Source of the DNA: Benincasa hispida
Taxonomy: Eukaryota > Streptophyta > Magnoliopsida > Cucurbitales > Cucurbitaceae
NCBI RefSeq assembly: GCF_009727055.1
Contig: NC_052354.1
Coordinates: 40,799,905-40,863,904 of the forward strand
Direction of reading: 5' to 3'
DNA length: 64,000 bases
Below the pieces are notes generated by a model, which saw only the letters and a program-made list of their open reading frames with translations, searched no databases and was not told where the DNA came from. The position numbers and the translations under genes are program-made. Below are positions 61,901-64,000 of the stretch, piece after piece (the stretch's first letter is position 1; each line of letters opens with the position of its first letter).

Positions 61901-63117
61901 ATGTTCAACAAAGCAATTGAAGATATCAAAGGAATAAATCGGAGTTGTCTAAGTTTTTTTTTTTACAACATTAGTTTAGAGCAATGGACTCAAGCATATG
62001 ATAGAGGATTCAGATATGGGTGGATGATGATAAATCTATTAGAGTGCATAAATGGAGTCCTCAAAGGAGCTCGAATGTTGCCTATAAATGCTCTTGCTCA
62101 AATAACATTCTTCAAATGCGTGAACTATTTCGAGAAAAGAAGAAAAGAAATAAGGGATGCATTGGAGCGTCAAGATAAATACACCCGGTAATATTATTAT
62201 TTTTATATATTTTTTATTAATAATTTATTTCAAACATATTTTATAATACTAAGTGAAGTAAAAATCCAGGTACGCACACGAGAAAATAAATAAATGGGTT
62301 GCACGATCTAGTAAACATGAAGTACAATCATACAATCGGTATGAAGGTGTATTTCATGTGAAGACCGGATGTCATAGTCTCAATGCCAAAGGAGGAAACG
62401 TTCAAATATTGAGGCTAAACAGGTCCGAGCAGTACTGTTCATGTAACAAGTGGCAAGCATTCGTCATTTCATTCTCGTATTTTATGGCCGTTTATTCACA
62501 TTTTAACATGAACTACGAAGATTTTATTGAGGACTACTACAAATTGTCAACGTATGCTGAATGTTACTCTTCTCAATTTCAACCTATATCGCATGAAGAT
62601 TACTGGATCACGCACCCTAATATGCCTGTCTTACACCCTGATCCATCATTGTTAAGAAAACCTGGTAGACCGAAAAGTTCACGTTATCACAACGAGATAG
62701 ATTGGACATAACCAGCCACTCGACAACGATGTGGATTTTGTAATCAATTAGGACATAATCGAAAGAAGTTTCCTTCGTTACTAAGACGGGCTCCAGATAG
62801 TTAGAGATTGAAAACTAAATAATTTTTTTTTTTATTATATATTCATTTTATTGTATATTCAATTTTTTTATTATAATTTATTGTATATTCAATTTTTTTA
62901 TAATAATTTATTATATATTCATTTTTTTTTTATTGTAATCAATAAAGTTTTACATTATTCGACCATATTTTTTCAGACTTATTCAATTATAATCAATTTT
63001 AATATATGCACTTTCATTAAACTTATTAAATTATAGTTATTAGTTGTAACAAAATTCTGTTATTGTTGTTATTTTTTCATTAATGATTATTAGTAGCTTT
63101 TTTTCTCATTGGTCATG
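58911..63117 (+). mobile_element. MULE element D bounded by long inverted repeats
   Basis: The arms 58911-59062 and 62963-63117 are inverted copies over about 150 bases. The left begins CATGACCAATGAGAAAAAAA and the right ends with its inverse, with one small indel and a few substitutions. Similarity continues outwards in weaker form (GAGGATCTCACTCATGAG, about 58845, against the inverse near 63255). Inside is a MULE transposase pseudogene (60306-62804). Its leader region (59100-59410) is C-rich with a GGTCGAGTG/CACTCGACC hairpin (about 59255). 59420-60300 is AT-rich and empty. True termini and a 9-bp duplication were not resolved. Confidence 0.7.
60306..62804 (+). pseudogene. MuDR/MURA-type transposase of element D, decayed
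   Basis: Reading from MAGKCLRFLLF (60306), the plus strand gives an N-terminal MULE region with several stops before 60417. An open stretch follows from 60417 to 60977 (acidic linker DEKFEELD-like), then the DNA-binding domain (60980-61200). The core has QIDGTYLYDKYRGKLL (first Asp, about 61550), SVDSNDHFLPFAFSVADEE and ECINGVLKGARMLP (Glu, about 62045). The second Asp block reads LISN then stop then HAGI (about 61720-61740), so the catalytic Asp is Asn and the next codon is TGA. The SWIM finger (YCSCNKWQAF, about 62435) has lost its distal Cys and His, and the final knuckle (CGFCNQLGHN) has lost its last Cys. An 82-base GT-AG intron (62188-62269) splits a segment that is continuous in element B. 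Confidence 0.85.
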
Positions 63118-63567
63118 TAATATAATATATATAATATTACATATATTAATAAAAGAATAATGTAACAAGTTATTAAAAGAATATGTACAACTTTATAATA
63201 TAAAAAAATTGAATATACAATAAAGATAAGTGGTGAAGGAAATCGCGCTCATGAGTGAAAGTGAGATCCTCATTTTTTTTTTTATTGTATATTCAATTTT
63301 TTCCTATTATTAAAATTTTTTTAATTCGTTGTGGAATTTAACTATAGCCTCAAAAGAATTTACTTAACAGTGTGGAATTTACTAGCATCAAGAGAACATA
63401 TTAAAATATTCAACTTATTATTAAGTTTGTATTTATTCTTCTAATTAGTTGTACATTATTCTTTTTAATTAAGTGTTACATTATTCTTTTAATTAAGTTG
63501 TACTTTTTTTCTAATTGGAGAACAAAATATTTTTAATTTGAAAATAAATATATTTTTTTCAAGATCA
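63118..63567. other. AT-rich DNA between element D arm and PMD gene
   Basis: Contains GAAATCGCGCTCATGAG and GAGATCCTC words related to the 58-kb minisatellite (63238-63275). AT-rich sequence with TAATTAAGTTGTAC-type repeats follows (63440-63510). No gene. Confidence 0.45.
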
Positions 63568-64000
63568 TGGCTTAAACCCTTATGCTGGACCGATGTTTTG
63601 TACGACCAATCCATTCATCGAATATGTTGTGTATGGCGAGAACTGTACTTAAGAGATATCCTGTTTGGCATCGAAGGCAGGTCTACAGCGCACTATCCCG
63701 CTCACCTTGATAACATACTGCCGCACTCTATTCTATGGGGTTGCCAGTGATAAGATTTATTCAGTTGACTGGCATCTGATCCACAGCCTTGTGAGAGAAT
63801 GGGAGGCCCGAACGCTCGCAATATTCATATGTCTGTTGGAGAGTGCACTATCACTCTACAAGACATAGAGAGTGTTGTGTGTGTGGGTTACTTGTTGACG
63901 TGGAGCCGGTCACCGGAGTGATGTACGATGACTGGTCAGAAGTTTTGTCAATTGTACCTCGTGGCGACCCCACTTGCCGACAAGTAAATTTTTATCAAGA
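63568..64000 (+). pseudogene. PMD protein 5' part, runs off window
   Basis: The plus strand encodes the start of another PMD protein: DVLYDQSIHR, then LRDILFGIEGRSTAHYPAHL (about 63654-63710), YSVDWHLIHSLVREWEARTL (about 63750), MSVGECTITLQDIE (about 63830) and VEPVTGVMYDDWSEVLSIV (about 63910). These blocks lie in different frames, so at least two or three frameshifts have broken it. It starts 0.76 kb downstream of the element D transposase and in the same direction, as in element B. The rest lies beyond 64000. Confidence 0.72.

Overview
This is a nuclear DNA window from a flowering plant. It is AT-rich, its genes carry GT-AG introns, and long gene-poor stretches are filled with plant transposon remnants. 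Cassandra-type LTR sequence, MULEs carrying plant-mobile-domain (PMD) genes and chromovirus-like LTRs all point to a eudicot. The style of the repeats, especially clusters of a CGATCGTTTAGC-like motif, resembles cucurbit genomes; that family-level placement is recollection, not proof.

Four host genes could be reconstructed exon by exon, each giving one uninterrupted reading frame. They are an HD-domain 5'-deoxynucleotidase (HDDC2-like, minus, 7899-11655, 8 exons, 224 aa), a TTC1-like tetratricopeptide protein (plus, 20111-23463, 5 exons, 263 aa), a TMEM208/SND2-like ER membrane protein (plus, 39107-42182, 5 exons, 173 aa) and an ATG18b-like PROPPIN autophagy protein (minus, 45870-57572, 11 exons, 370 aa). 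The genes are functionally unrelated and separately transcribed. TTC1, TMEM208 and ATG18b appear in the order I recall for AT4G30480, AT4G30500 and AT4G30510 in Arabidopsis, so this may be an old conserved block stretched by transposons.

Layout: 1-7.9 kb is AT-rich intergenic DNA with MITE-like elements and a Cassandra LTR carrying a 5S-rRNA-like promoter. 7.9-11.7 kb is HDDC2. 12-18.1 kb holds a MITE and two large solo LTRs, the second (2.78 kb) with TG..CA ends and a 5-bp target duplication. 20.1-23.5 kb is TTC1. 25.4-25.9 kb is a MITE with a 10-bp duplication. 27.6-38.9 kb is a run of Mutator-like elements. Element A (28258-33512) carries a decayed PMD gene. Element B (33566-38904) carries both a MULE transposase and a PMD gene and has a perfect 9-bp target duplication. 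It ends about 200 bp upstream of the TMEM208 start codon. 39.1-42.2 kb is TMEM208, and 42.6-43.9 kb holds small repeats. 45.9-57.6 kb is ATG18b, whose introns contain two LINE remnants, a Ty3-type LTR and an apparent contig-join artefact around a single N. 58-64 kb is a minisatellite/hairpin block, another MULE transposase between long inverted repeats (element D), and a PMD pseudogene running off the window edge.

The most interesting signal is the repeated pairing of MULE transposases with PMD genes in the same orientation. In the two better-preserved PMD copies, several tryptophan codons have become stop codons by the same kind of G-to-A change.
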